From Bacteroidales bacterium (lineage in GTDB: Bacteria > Bacteroidota > Bacteroidia > Bacteroidales > UBA932), in NCBI GenBank assembly GCA_022777585.1, contig JALFFZ010000032.1, positions 1 to 59,249 of the forward strand: a stretch of 59,249 nucleotides of DNA. The letters run 5' to 3'. Position numbers and translations under genes: made by a program. The number at the start of each line of letters is the position of its first letter. The first letter of the stretch is position 1. Below, piece after piece: positions 43,789 through 52,898 of the stretch. The notes beneath the pieces are model-generated. The model was not told the DNA's origin and ran no database searches. It saw nothing but the letters and a program-made list of their open reading frames with translations.

Positions 43789-46700
43789 ATGAACAGATTC
43801 TTACAACAGGCCTTGGCTGCCATTGCAGCCCTGTCTATGGCGGGAGGCATCTCTCTTGCGCAGGAAACCCACGAGAAGCTTGCACAGGAAACTCCTGATA
43901 AGCAGGTTTATATGGCGGCGAACGCCCATTTTGACACTCAGTGGAGATGGAACGTGAGACAGTCCATCGGTGAGTTCCTGCCAAACACCCTCTATCAGAA
44001 CTTTGCGCTGATGGAGCAGTATCCGGATTACAAATTCAGCTTTGAGGGCGCGGTAAAGCATTACTGGACAAAGGAATACTATCCGCATCTCTACAGCACT
44101 CTCGTAAAATATGTCAAGGAGGGCCGCTGGTATCCGGCAGGCGCATCCTGGGATGCCAATGACTTCAATGTCCCTTCCGCCGAGTCCAACTTCAAGAACA
44201 TTCTCCTCGCCGAGGAGTTCTACAAGGCCGAGTTCGGAGTCAAGTCATACGACATCATGCTTCCTGACTGTTTCGGTTTCGGTTATGCCCTGCCTTCCAT
44301 CGCCTCGCATTGCGGCGTTTTCGCATTCCATACACAGAAACTCAAATGGAGGAACAACCCGTTCTATGAGGGAGGAAAGAAATGGCCATTCGAGTTCGGT
44401 ATCTGGGAGGGAGTCGACGGAAGCCGCATACTGATGGCTCCGGACGGCTCAAGCTATGGCTGGAACCCTTCCGGTGACATCAGCGATGACCCGGGTCTTG
44501 AAGCCAAGGTGAATGCTTCCGCCGTCGGAGCCGCCCTCCGCTACTATGGAACGAAGTCATCCAGACTACACGGTGACCAGGGCGGTTCCCCTCTTCCGTC
44601 AGCCGTGGAAGCCATTGCCTCAAGCATTCCGAATGCAAGGAAATACGGCATCAGATTCGCCACCACCATTGACATATTCAATGACTACAAGAATGAGCTG
44701 ACAGGGGACAAACTGCCTGTTTACAACGGTGAGCTCCTTATGGATGTGCACGGAACAGGATGCTACACTTCCAATTCCGACTGCAAGATGCTCAACCGCC
44801 GCAGTGAGCAGCTCGGTCTTGCCGCAGAAGGTGCAGCTGCAGCCGCCGACTGGCTCGGAATCATTGACTACCCGAAATATACCATCAATGACGCATACCG
44901 CCGCTTCATCTGGCACCAGTTCCACGATGACCTTCCGGGAACCTGCATCACCGAGGCCTACACCTATACCTGGAATGACCAGATGCTCTCCCAGAACATG
45001 TTCGCCGGCGTTGTTGAGTCTTCAATGACTGCCGTAACTTCTTCTATGGATACCCGCGTGAAGGGTGATGCCGTCGCGATCTTCAATCCTGTGACCGCCG
45101 CCAACAGGGACATTGCCCTTGTCAGCTACACCCTTCCTTACGGATACAATGATGTCAGAGTCTATGGCCCGGACGGAAAGCAGGTGAGGTCCCAGATTGT
45201 ATCAAGGGAGGGTTCCGCAATCACGCTGGCCATTGCATCCGATGTGCCTTCAATGGGTGTCGCAATATATGACTTCCGCCCTGTAAAGTCTTCCGTATCA
45301 ATGAGAACCGCAATACGCACCACATCCAATACCATCGAGAATGCCGTTTACAAGGTTACAGTAGGCCCGGATGGCGACATCTGCTCCATCATTGACAAGC
45401 GCTGCGGAAAGGAACTTGTCGCCGAGGGACGCTCATTCGGCTATCAGATATTCGAGGAGAATACCTCTGACAAGTGGCCGGCCTGGGAGATTCTCAAGTC
45501 TGTCATTGACAAGGAACCTGTGAAGGTGGATTCCGACGTGAAGGTAACAGTCGAGGAGAACGGTCCGGTAAGAGGAGTGCTGCGCGTGGACAGGAAGTAT
45601 GGCAGTTCCACATTTACCCAGAGGATCACGCTCTATGACGGGGCAGAGGACGACAGGATTGACATCAGGAACAATATTGACTGGAAGTCTCCGCGTACCC
45701 TTCTCAAGGCCGCCTTCCCGGTATCCTTCGATGCGCCTGAAGCAACCTACGACCTTGGTCTAGGCCAGATCCGGAGGGGCAACAACACCCTTACCGCATA
45801 CGAAGTCCCTGCACAGCAGTGGGCTGACATCACAGCCGAGGACGGCTCCTACGGCATTACCATCATGAATGACGGCCGTTATGGCTGGGACAAGCCGGAT
45901 GACAATACATTGAGACTCACCCTTCTCCATACCCCAACCGCCGACAGGGGTTATGGCAATGAGAAGACAATGGATCTCTCGGCCCACGAGTTCACATATT
46001 CAATCAGGGGTCACAAGGGAGCTCTCGATGCCGGCAAGGCCACTCTCTCCGCCGACAGGCTCAACCAGCGCAAGGCGGCATTCTCCGTGCCTTCGCATTC
46101 AGGCAGCCTCGGGAAGTCATTCTCAATGATTTCCACAAGTTCAGACAATGTCAGAGTCCGCGCCTTCAAGAAGGCTGAGGACGGCGACGGCTTCATCGTC
46201 AGGGTTTATGAGATCTCCGGTGCTGAATCCTCGGCCAATGTGAAGTTCGCTTCATCAGTCATTTCCGCTGAGGAGACCAACGGAATAGAGGAGCATAAGG
46301 GCTCTGCCTCGTTCACCGGCTCATCCCTCAATGTGAAGCTCGGGCGTTTCGCTCCGGCTACATTCAGGGTACGCCTTGCCGGGCCTTCAGCCAATGTTGC
46401 CCGCAATGAGTACACCACGCTTGAACTTCCGTTCAACAAGGTGGCCATCTCCACAGATGCGTTCAGCGCATTCGGCCACATGGACGATGAGTGGCATTCC
46501 TATTCAGCCGAGCAGCTTCCTGCAGATTTCGTCTCAGGAGGTGTGCCGTTCGCATTCGGCAGGGCTGATTATAACAATGCTGTAGCCTGTGAGTCACAGA
46601 CAATTGCATTGCCTCAGGGCTGCACCGGCGTATATCTTCTCGCCGCTTCCGCAGAGGGTGACCGCAATGCCGTTTTCAATGCCGGATCCGATGTCAATGT

Positions 46701-46998
46701 CTCTGTTCCTTATTATTCAGGCTTCTTCGGCGGCGGCAACTGGGATGACTACAAGGCCTTCCTGAAGGATGGTGATGTGGCCTGCGTCGGCGGACACCGT
46801 CACGATTCCAGGATACGCAACGAGGTTTACGAGCATACCTATATGTTCAGGATATTTGTCCCTGTCAAGGCCGGGGTCACAGAACTCAGGCTTCCTGCGG
46901 ACAAGGCAGTCACGGTCTTCTCTGCCACTGCAGTAAAGGCTCAGCATGCTGATGCCGAGTCCGTTTCCGATATGGTTCTGCATCTTGAGAGGCTGTAG
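43789..46998 (+). CDS. GH38 alpha-mannosidase, exported
   Basis: A 1069-residue protein with a signal peptide ending near ISLAQ (residue 25). GH38 signatures: AHFDTQWRW with the zinc ligands His47 and Asp49, IMLPDCFGFG with the nucleophile Asp160, and WHQFHDDLPGTC with a further zinc-binding His. A helical three-bundle follows, then large beta-sandwich domains to the C-terminus, as usual for the family; the last 200 residues add a beta-domain. GH38 enzymes are zinc-dependent retaining alpha-mannosidases acting on alpha-1,2/1,3/1,6-linked mannose of N-glycans or mannan. It has its own promoter and terminator, and sits 10 kb from the PUL with which it probably cooperates. Unlike the PUL enzymes it has no lipobox, so it should be soluble in the periplasm. 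Confidence 0.93.
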   Translation: MNRFLQQALAAIAALSMAGGISLAQETHEKLAQETPDKQVYMAANAHFDTQWRWNVRQSIGEFLPNTLYQNFALMEQYPDYKFSFEGAVKHYWTKEYYPHLYSTLVKYVKEGRWYPAGASWDANDFNVPSAESNFKNILLAEEFYKAEFGVKSYDIMLPDCFGFGYALPSIASHCGVFAFHTQKLKWRNNPFYEGGKKWPFEFGIWEGVDGSRILMAPDGSSYGWNPSGDISDDPGLEAKVNASAVGAALRYYGTKSSRLHGDQGGSPLPSAVEAIASSIPNARKYGIRFATTIDIFNDYKNELTGDKLPVYNGELLMDVHGTGCYTSNSDCKMLNRRSEQLGLAAEGAAAAADWLGIIDYPKYTINDAYRRFIWHQFHDDLPGTCITEAYTYTWNDQMLSQNMFAGVVESSMTAVTSSMDTRVKGDAVAIFNPVTAANRDIALVSYTLPYGYNDVRVYGPDGKQVRSQIVSREGSAITLAIASDVPSMGVAIYDFRPVKSSVSMRTAIRTTSNTIENAVYKVTVGPDGDICSIIDKRCGKELVAEGRSFGYQIFEENTSDKWPAWEILKSVIDKEPVKVDSDVKVTVEENGPVRGVLRVDRKYGSSTFTQRITLYDGAEDDRIDIRNNIDWKSPRTLLKAAFPVSFDAPEATYDLGLGQIRRGNNTLTAYEVPAQQWADITAEDGSYGITIMNDGRYGWDKPDDNTLRLTLLHTPTADRGYGNEKTMDLSAHEFTYSIRGHKGALDAGKATLSADRLNQRKAAFSVPSHSGSLGKSFSMISTSSDNVRVRAFKKAEDGDGFIVRVYEISGAESSANVKFASSVISAEETNGIEEHKGSASFTGSSLNVKLGRFAPATFRVRLAGPSANVARNEYTTLELPFNKVAISTDAFSAFGHMDDEWHSYSAEQLPADFVSGGVPFAFGRADYNNAVACESQTIALPQGCTGVYLLAASAEGDRNAVFNAGSDVNVSVPYYSGFFGGGNWDDYKAFLKDGDVACVGGHRHDSRIRNEVYEHTYMFRIFVPVKAGVTELRLPADKAVTVFSATAVKAQHADAESVSDMVLHLERL

Positions 46999-47029
46999 GC
47001 GTTTTTACTTCAAATATAAAATTGCAAGA

Positions 47030-47058
47030 GCGGGGATTCAGTCGTCCCCGCTTTTTTT
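47030..47058 (+). terminator. Rho-independent terminator after GH38
   Basis: GCGGGGA (47030-47036) pairs with TCCCCGC (47045-47051) over an 8-base loop, followed by seven T. Confidence 0.9.
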
Positions 47059-47079
47059 GATAATTTCTTGGCATAATCA

Positions 47080-47109
47080 TTGTCTTTTAGAGAAATGTAT
47101 ATATCTTTG
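47080..47109 (+). promoter_or_regulatory. Promoter of the MacAB/TolC-type efflux operon
   Basis: TTG at 47080-47082, a 19-bp gap and TATCTTTG at 47102-47109 form a good Bacteroidota promoter 73 bp upstream of the first gene. Confidence 0.75.
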
Positions 47110-47111
47110 TA

Positions 47112-47133
47112 GTGTATTAATAAACTAATACAC
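47112..47133. promoter_or_regulatory. Perfect inverted repeat, candidate operator of the efflux operon
   Basis: GTGTATTA, six bases (ATAAAC), TAATACAC: a perfect 8+8 inverted repeat starting 2 bp after the -7 box, so it covers the expected transcription start near 47116. The position suits a repressor. GntR/YtrA-type and PadR-type repressors of ABC exporters use similar palindromes, but no such regulator is in the window. Confidence 0.65.
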
Positions 47134-47182
47134 AGTTACTCAAAAGTCCCTGCGCTGGATTGGAATAGTTAAATTACTGATA

Positions 47183-47908
47183 ATGAGCCTTATAGAACTC
47201 AAGAATGTCAATAAGACATACAATAACGGCCAGCCTCTTCACGTGCTGAAAGGCATTGACCTCTGCATTGAGGAAGGGGAGTACGTATCCATTATGGGAG
47301 CATCCGGCTCCGGCAAGTCCACATTGCTCAATATTCTCGGGATTCTCGACAACTACGATACCGGAGAATACCGCCTCGACGGGAAGCTCATAAAGGACCT
47401 CTCGGAGACAGAGGCGGCTCATTACCGAAACCGGACAATCGGCTTCATCTTCCAGTCATTCAACCTCATCCCGTTCAAGACCGCAGTCGAAAACGTGGAA
47501 CTTCCGCTTTTCTATCAGGGCGTGTCCAGGAAGGAGAGGCACAGGATGGCATTGGAATATCTTGACAGGCTGGGACTTGGGGCCTGGGCAGAGCATTATC
47601 CGAACGAACTCTCCGGCGGACAGAAGCAGAGAGTCGCCATTGCCCGGGCATTGATAACATCGCCCCGCATCATCCTTGCCGACGAGCCTACCGGAGCCCT
47701 TGACTCGAAAACCAGCCTTGAGGTTATGGAACTTCTGGGCCGGCTCAACAGGGAGAACGGGGTCACCATCATCGTGGTTACACATGAGAGCGGAGTCGCC
47801 AACTCCACCGACAAGATCATACACATAAAGGATGGAATCATCGGTTCGGTAAATATCAATACCGGCCATGACGCATCTCCGTTCGGAGAAGGAACAATAA
47901 TGAAATAG
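47183..47908 (+). CDS. ABC transporter ATPase, MacB/LolD type
   Basis: A 241-residue ATPase of the MacB/LolD (FtsE-like) group. It has Walker A GASGSGKST (39-47), the signature LSGGQKQRVAIARAL, Walker B IILADEPTGALD, and an H-loop in VVTHES. In this group the ATPase drives conformational strokes of FtsX-like permeases to move lipids, peptides or drugs from the periplasm outward. It is the first gene of an operon with two permeases, an adaptor and a TolC-like channel; the next start is 3 bp after its stop. The operator-like palindrome lies in its leader. Confidence 0.95.
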   Translation: MSLIELKNVNKTYNNGQPLHVLKGIDLCIEEGEYVSIMGASGSGKSTLLNILGILDNYDTGEYRLDGKLIKDLSETEAAHYRNRTIGFIFQSFNLIPFKTAVENVELPLFYQGVSRKERHRMALEYLDRLGLGAWAEHYPNELSGGQKQRVAIARALITSPRIILADEPTGALDSKTSLEVMELLGRLNRENGVTIIVVTHESGVANSTDKIIHIKDGIIGSVNINTGHDASPFGEGTIMK

Positions 47909-47911
47909 CCT

Positions 47912-49177
47912 ATGGAAATCTTCGATGAGATATGGGGCTCCCTCCGGCGCAACAAGATGCGTACTGTCCTGACCGGCTTCGCCGTCAGCTGGGGCCTGTT
48001 CATGATTATTGCCCTGCTCGGAGCCGGGACAGGACTTCTCAATGCGATGAGCTCCAATGCCGGAGATATCCTGACCAATGTCATCACCGTCTATCCGGGA
48101 TTCAGGAGCATCCCTTACGACGGTATGGAGCAGAATTCCTATGTGCGCCTGGATATGGAGGACGTCACCTATACCTCCGGCCCGAGATTCTCGGACGTGG
48201 TCGATGACGTGACCGGTTCAATATACTATTCCGACACCTTGTCCTTGGGAAGGGAGTACCTGAGCGCCACCATAGTGGGAGTTGCCCCGCTTTACAGCCG
48301 GATAAATGACAAGAAACTCCTCTCCGGCCGCTTCCTCAATGACAAGGATATTGAAGAATGCCGCAAGACAATCGTTGTCGATGCCAAGACAGCCTCGTCC
48401 CTGCTCGGTGACGATCCCCGCTATGAAATGATTCTCGGGCGCCACGTAAAGATTGCCGGCCTGTTGTACCAGGCAGTAGGCATCATCGAGACCAATGAGA
48501 TGATGGGAGGAAATGCCGAGGTATATATTCCCATCACCACAATGAGCCGTATCCGCACGACCGGAACCTGGTTCAACGACATCTCGTTCTCTTTCCACGG
48601 ACTCGAGACCGAAGAGGACAACGAGGCCTTCGAAGCCCGGTACAAGAGGGCGATGAACGCCCGCCACAGGGCCGCTCCGGAAGACGGCAGCACATTCTAC
48701 CTTTACAACAGCATGACCGGAAACATGGAGATGAACAAGGCCGTATCCATAATGAAGACGGCCCTCTGGATACTCGGCATCTTCACTCTGCTCAGCGGAA
48801 TCGTCGGAGTCTCCAACATCATGCTCATAACAGTGAAGGAGAGGATTCAGGAGTTCGGAGTCAGGAAGGCCCTCGGAGCCACGCCTTGGGACATACTCAA
48901 GCTGATTGTCTTCGAAAGTGTGATCATCACCCTGGCGTTCGGAGTGTTGGGGATGGTTATGGGAATGGGTGCCAACTGGCTGATGGACATTACGATAGGT
49001 AATAATCCGGTGGACCTCGGCATCACCAAGGTATATATGTTCAAGCACCCTTCCACAGGGCTGGACGTAGCTCTGGAGGCATTGGTGCTGATAGTGTCTG
49101 CAGGCACATTGGCCGGCATTGTCCCGGCAGTGAAGGCTGCCCGCATCAGACCGGTCGAGGCATTGCGTAAACAATAG
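47912..49177 (+). CDS. MacB/FtsX-type ABC permease (first)
   Basis: A 421-residue permease with the MacB topology: one N-terminal TM helix (MRTVLTGFAVSWGLFMIIALL), a periplasmic MacB-PCD domain (about 45-280), and three C-terminal helices starting at ILGIFTLLSGIVGVSNIMLI. The conserved FtsX segment is VKERIQEFGVRKALGATP, and it ends ARIRPVEALRK. It probably forms a heterodimer with the following permease. Spacing to its neighbours is 3 and 12 bp. Confidence 0.93.
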   Translation: MEIFDEIWGSLRRNKMRTVLTGFAVSWGLFMIIALLGAGTGLLNAMSSNAGDILTNVITVYPGFRSIPYDGMEQNSYVRLDMEDVTYTSGPRFSDVVDDVTGSIYYSDTLSLGREYLSATIVGVAPLYSRINDKKLLSGRFLNDKDIEECRKTIVVDAKTASSLLGDDPRYEMILGRHVKIAGLLYQAVGIIETNEMMGGNAEVYIPITTMSRIRTTGTWFNDISFSFHGLETEEDNEAFEARYKRAMNARHRAAPEDGSTFYLYNSMTGNMEMNKAVSIMKTALWILGIFTLLSGIVGVSNIMLITVKERIQEFGVRKALGATPWDILKLIVFESVIITLAFGVLGMVMGMGANWLMDITIGNNPVDLGITKVYMFKHPSTGLDVALEALVLIVSAGTLAGIVPAVKAARIRPVEALRKQ

Positions 49178-49189
49178 GAGGACAGGGAG

Positions 49190-50437
49190 ATGAAGAATAT
49201 TTTCGATCTTGACAGGCTCAAGGAAATCCTGGATACATTGACCAGGAACAGGAGCAGGACAATATTGACGGGCTTCGGCATCTTCTGGGGCGTGTTCATG
49301 CTGCTGGCGATGAGCGGTGGCGGCAAGGGACTCAAGAACATCCTCACCGATACCTTCGACGGATTCGCCCAGAACTCCGTGATAATCGGTCCCAACACCA
49401 CCACGAAGGCGTGGAAAGGCTTCAAGCGAGGCCGTGACTGGGCTTTTCACAATGACGACGTGAATTATCTGAAGAGCAATGTCCCCGAACTTGATGTCGT
49501 GACTCCGGTCCTGTCCAGATGGGGAAGCCGGGCCGTCTTCGGGGAAAACAGCAGCGATGTGATACTGAAGGGCCTGGATGCCGACTATGGCCTGATCGAG
49601 ACCCCGAAGATGAAATACGGACGCTTCATATCCAGAATGGATGTAATTCAGGGCCGCAAGGTCTGCGTCCTGGGCAAGCGGGTCTATGACAATCTCTTCC
49701 CTCAGGGCGGGGACCCCTGCGGACAGTACGTCAAGGTGGGCGGTATATATTACGAGGTGATAGGACTGAATGTCAGTGCGACAAACATGAGCATCAACGG
49801 AAGTGCGGACAGGAGCGTCGTGATTCCCATCAATCTGTTCCAGTCGGCCTTCAACCGGGGAAATGAAGTCGAACTCCTGGCGATGACTGTCCGCCCGGGA
49901 AACAGTTCCACTGCGGTTCAGGAGAAGGTGCGTCAGGCATTGTACCGCAGATATTACATACACCCGCAGGACAAGTCCGCGATGATTGCAGTCAATGCCG
50001 AGAGGATGTACTCGATGGTTGACAGCCTCTTCAAGGGGCTCAACCTTTTGGTCTGGCTGGTAGGCCTGGGTACCCTTCTCGCCGGGGCGGTCGGAGTGTC
50101 CAATATCATGATGGTGACCGTCAGGGAGCGGACCACGGAAATAGGAATCCGCCGCGCCATAGGGGCTACGCCGAGGATGATTCTCGGCCAGATAATGTCG
50201 GAGAGCGTGATTCTGACCGTGTCTGCCGGGGCTCTGGGGATAATGTTCTCGGTGCTGCTGCTCTCCGCGGTGGATATGCTGGCCGGTTCGATGGGCGTCG
50301 GGACAAGCTTCCAGGTCAGTTTCGGCACGGCGGTGCTGGCGGTATCCGTACTGGCCGTACTGGGTCTTGCCGCAGGGCTGGCTCCGGCCCTCAGGGCAAT
50401 GGCTGTCAAGCCTGTGGATGCGATGAGGGATGAATGA
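49190..50437 (+). CDS. MacB/FtsX-type ABC permease (second)
   Basis: A 415-residue paralogue of the preceding permease: N-terminal TM helix RTILTGFGIFWGVFMLLAMS, a MacB-PCD periplasmic domain, and C-terminal helices with VGVSNIMMVTVRERTTEIG, IRRAIGATPRMI and a final MAVKPVDAMRDE. The two permeases differ enough to form a heterodimer rather than being a recent duplication. AGGAGG-like bases (49177-49187) before the ATG give a recognisable ribosome site, which is unusual for this order. Confidence 0.93.
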   Translation: MKNIFDLDRLKEILDTLTRNRSRTILTGFGIFWGVFMLLAMSGGGKGLKNILTDTFDGFAQNSVIIGPNTTTKAWKGFKRGRDWAFHNDDVNYLKSNVPELDVVTPVLSRWGSRAVFGENSSDVILKGLDADYGLIETPKMKYGRFISRMDVIQGRKVCVLGKRVYDNLFPQGGDPCGQYVKVGGIYYEVIGLNVSATNMSINGSADRSVVIPINLFQSAFNRGNEVELLAMTVRPGNSSTAVQEKVRQALYRRYYIHPQDKSAMIAVNAERMYSMVDSLFKGLNLLVWLVGLGTLLAGAVGVSNIMMVTVRERTTEIGIRRAIGATPRMILGQIMSESVILTVSAGALGIMFSVLLLSAVDMLAGSMGVGTSFQVSFGTAVLAVSVLAVLGLAAGLAPALRAMAVKPVDAMRDE

Positions 50438-50463
50438 AATAAGAATATAAAAACATTGTCAAA

Positions 50464-51558
50464 ATGAAAAAATACGGTAAAGTCATCATGGTGGCCATCT
50501 TCGCCATCGTTCTCGCGGGAATATTCGTGTTCCTCTACCTCAAGTCCCGTCCGGAGGAAATCCGTTACGAGAAGGTCAGGCCTGAAATCAGGACCATTGA
50601 GAAAACTGCAGTCGTCACGGGCAAGATTGTCCCGAGAGATGAGATCAACATCAAGCCGCAGATCAGCGGCATTATCACCGAACTCTTCAAGGAGGCCGGA
50701 GAAATGGTCAAGGCCGGGGAAGTCATCGCCAAGGTCAAGGTCATACCCGAGATGAGTTCGCTCAGCGCCGCCCAGAGCCGGGTCCGCCTTGCCGAAATCA
50801 ATCTGAAGCAGGCCGAGACTGATATGGAACGGGAGCAGGCCCTCTATGACAGGCAGCTTGTGAGCCGTGAGGAATATGACAAGGTGAAACAGACCCGTGA
50901 CCAGGCCAGGGAGGAGTACAATGCTGCCGTGGATGCCCTCGAGGTGGTCAGGGACGGAGTTTCGAAGAGCAATGCAAGCTCCAGCTCGACATTGATAAGG
51001 TCCACGATTTCAGGCCTTGTCCTGGATGTTCCGGTAAAGGTCGGAAACTCCGTGATACAGAGCAATACCTTCAATGACGGAACCACGATTGCCGTAGTGG
51101 CCGATATGAACGACCTCATCTTCGACGGCAAGATTGACGAGACAGAGGTGGGCCGTATTGAAGAGGGGATGGGAATGGAGATTACAGTGGGAGCCCTCCA
51201 GGACCTGACATTCGACGCCGTTCTCGAATACATCGCCCCGAAGGCCACCGAGAACAACGGTACCAATGAGTTCCAGATAAAGGCTGCCGTGAAAGTGCCT
51301 TCCGACACCAGGATGCGCTCGGGATACAGTGCCAATGCCAGGATTGTCCTCCAGCATTCGGATTCGGTGCTGACCGTACCTGAGAGCACATTGGAATTCT
51401 CCGGAGACTCGGTATTCGTCTATGTGGCGGGGAGTGACAGCACATATATGCGCAGACCTGTGGTGACCGGACTGAGCGACGGCATCAGCATTGAAATCAA
51501 GGAAGGTGTATCCGAAAACGATGTCCTCAGAGGCAATAGAATTTATGATTCCAAATAA
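50464..51558 (+). CDS. MacA-like periplasmic adaptor (membrane fusion protein)
   Basis: A 364-residue adaptor anchored by one N-terminal TM helix (IMVAIFAIVLAGIFVFLYL). A lipoyl-like domain is split by a coiled-coil hairpin (about 100-165, EINLKQAETDMEREQALYD). KIVPRDEINIKPQISGIITE is the first lipoyl half. Beta-barrel and membrane-proximal domains follow. The adaptor joins the ABC permeases to the TolC-like channel so that substrate crosses to the outside. It is 26 bp after the second permease and 8 bp before the channel gene. Confidence 0.93.
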   Translation: MKKYGKVIMVAIFAIVLAGIFVFLYLKSRPEEIRYEKVRPEIRTIEKTAVVTGKIVPRDEINIKPQISGIITELFKEAGEMVKAGEVIAKVKVIPEMSSLSAAQSRVRLAEINLKQAETDMEREQALYDRQLVSREEYDKVKQTRDQAREEYNAAVDALEVVRDGVSKSNASSSSTLIRSTISGLVLDVPVKVGNSVIQSNTFNDGTTIAVVADMNDLIFDGKIDETEVGRIEEGMGMEITVGALQDLTFDAVLEYIAPKATENNGTNEFQIKAAVKVPSDTRMRSGYSANARIVLQHSDSVLTVPESTLEFSGDSVFVYVAGSDSTYMRRPVVTGLSDGISIEIKEGVSENDVLRGNRIYDSK

Positions 51559-51566
51559 GCATTGAT

Positions 51567-52889
51567 ATGAAATTCAATAAGTTATATATGCTGGCCATGC
51601 TTGTGGCATTGCCGCAGGCCCTTGGCGCGCAGGAAGCCTGGGACCTCAGGAAATGCATTGATCATGCATTGGAGAACAATCTCACGGTCAAGAGCGGCGA
51701 GGTGTCAGTGCAGCAGAGCGAGGTGGACCTGAATACGGCGAAGAACAGCCGCCTTCCGGACCTTGCCGCAAGTGCCGGGCAGAATTTCTCATTCGGCCGT
51801 GGGCTCAGTGAATCAAATACTTACGTCAATACCAACACTGCCAGCACCTCATTCTCGCTCGGCTCGTCCATCAATGTTTTCAATGGCTTCAGGACTAACC
51901 GGACCATAAAGATGGATGCGCTCAATCTTGAGGCAGCCACCGCTGACCTCGAGAAGGCCAGGGATGATATCAGGGTCCAGGTCACCCGGGCCTACGTGCA
52001 GATTCTGTACGATATGGAAATCCTGCAGGTCGCTGAGCGCCAGGTAAGCATCGACTCGGTCCAGGTGGAGAGACTCAGGGCAATGCTGGAGAACGGCAAG
52101 GCCAGTCCTTCCGAACTTGCACAGCAGGAGGCGGCTCTCGGCCAGAGCCGGCTGACAGCCACCCAGGCCCGCAACACCCTGAATCTTTCAGTCCTGGACC
52201 TGGCCCAGCTTCTGGAACTCCCTTCTCCATCCGGCTTCTCGATTGTGGTCCCTGAAATCCCTGATTGCCAGGCATTGCCGGGAGCGGGTCCCGAGGAGAT
52301 TTATGCCTCGGCAGTGGCTGTGAGACCTGCCGTGAAGGCGGAGCAGTTCAGGCTTGAAGCGGCAGACATGAACATCCGCATTGCCAGGAGCTCATTGTAT
52401 CCCTCATTGACCCTGAACGGCGGCATCGGCTCGAACTTCTACAAGTCCAACGGCTATGAGTCGGCGGATTTCTGGGGGCAGATGAAGAACAATTTCAGCC
52501 AATATGTGGGCCTGTCGCTCAATATCCCGATTTTCGCCCGCCTCTCCACGAGGAATTCGATACGCTCTGCGGCATTGTCCCGGACGAGGCAGATGATTCA
52601 GCTGGAGTCCGTCCGGAAATCCCTCTACAAGGAGATTCAGCAGGCATGGTACAATGCCGTGGCCTCCGGGGCCAAGCTTTCGAGTTGTACCGACGCGCTT
52701 GACAGCGCCGAGAAATCATTCGAGCTGATGGCGGCCCGCTACGAGAACGGCAAAGCCTCCATCACGGAGTTCAACGATTCGAAGAACAACGTCATGAAGG
52801 CTCAGTCAGACCTGGCGCAGGCCAGATTCGAGAATCTTTTCCAGATCAAGCTTCTGGATTTCTATGCCGGAGCGGAAATCTCCCTCTAG
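51567..52889 (+). CDS. TolC-family outer-membrane efflux channel
   Basis: A 440-residue exported protein (signal peptide ending near ALGAQ, residue 22). It has two TolC repeats: AWDLRKCIDHALENNLTVKS opens the first, and AVRPAVKAEQFRLEAADMNI lies in the second. Long helices carry heptads, and short beta segments with SFSLGSSINVFNGF and GLSLNIPIF form the barrel staves. It completes the tripartite exporter with the MacA-like adaptor and permeases. No terminator is obvious; the convergent buk gene ends 10 bp away. Confidence 0.93.
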   Translation: MKFNKLYMLAMLVALPQALGAQEAWDLRKCIDHALENNLTVKSGEVSVQQSEVDLNTAKNSRLPDLAASAGQNFSFGRGLSESNTYVNTNTASTSFSLGSSINVFNGFRTNRTIKMDALNLEAATADLEKARDDIRVQVTRAYVQILYDMEILQVAERQVSIDSVQVERLRAMLENGKASPSELAQQEAALGQSRLTATQARNTLNLSVLDLAQLLELPSPSGFSIVVPEIPDCQALPGAGPEEIYASAVAVRPAVKAEQFRLEAADMNIRIARSSLYPSLTLNGGIGSNFYKSNGYESADFWGQMKNNFSQYVGLSLNIPIFARLSTRNSIRSAALSRTRQMIQLESVRKSLYKEIQQAWYNAVASGAKLSSCTDALDSAEKSFELMAARYENGKASITEFNDSKNNVMKAQSDLAQARFENLFQIKLLDFYAGAEISL

Positions 52890-52898
52890 ATAATATTT

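Noticed and set aside
48218..49963. 581-codon open frame on the minus strand
   Set aside because: Antisense shadow of two clear MacB-type permease genes.
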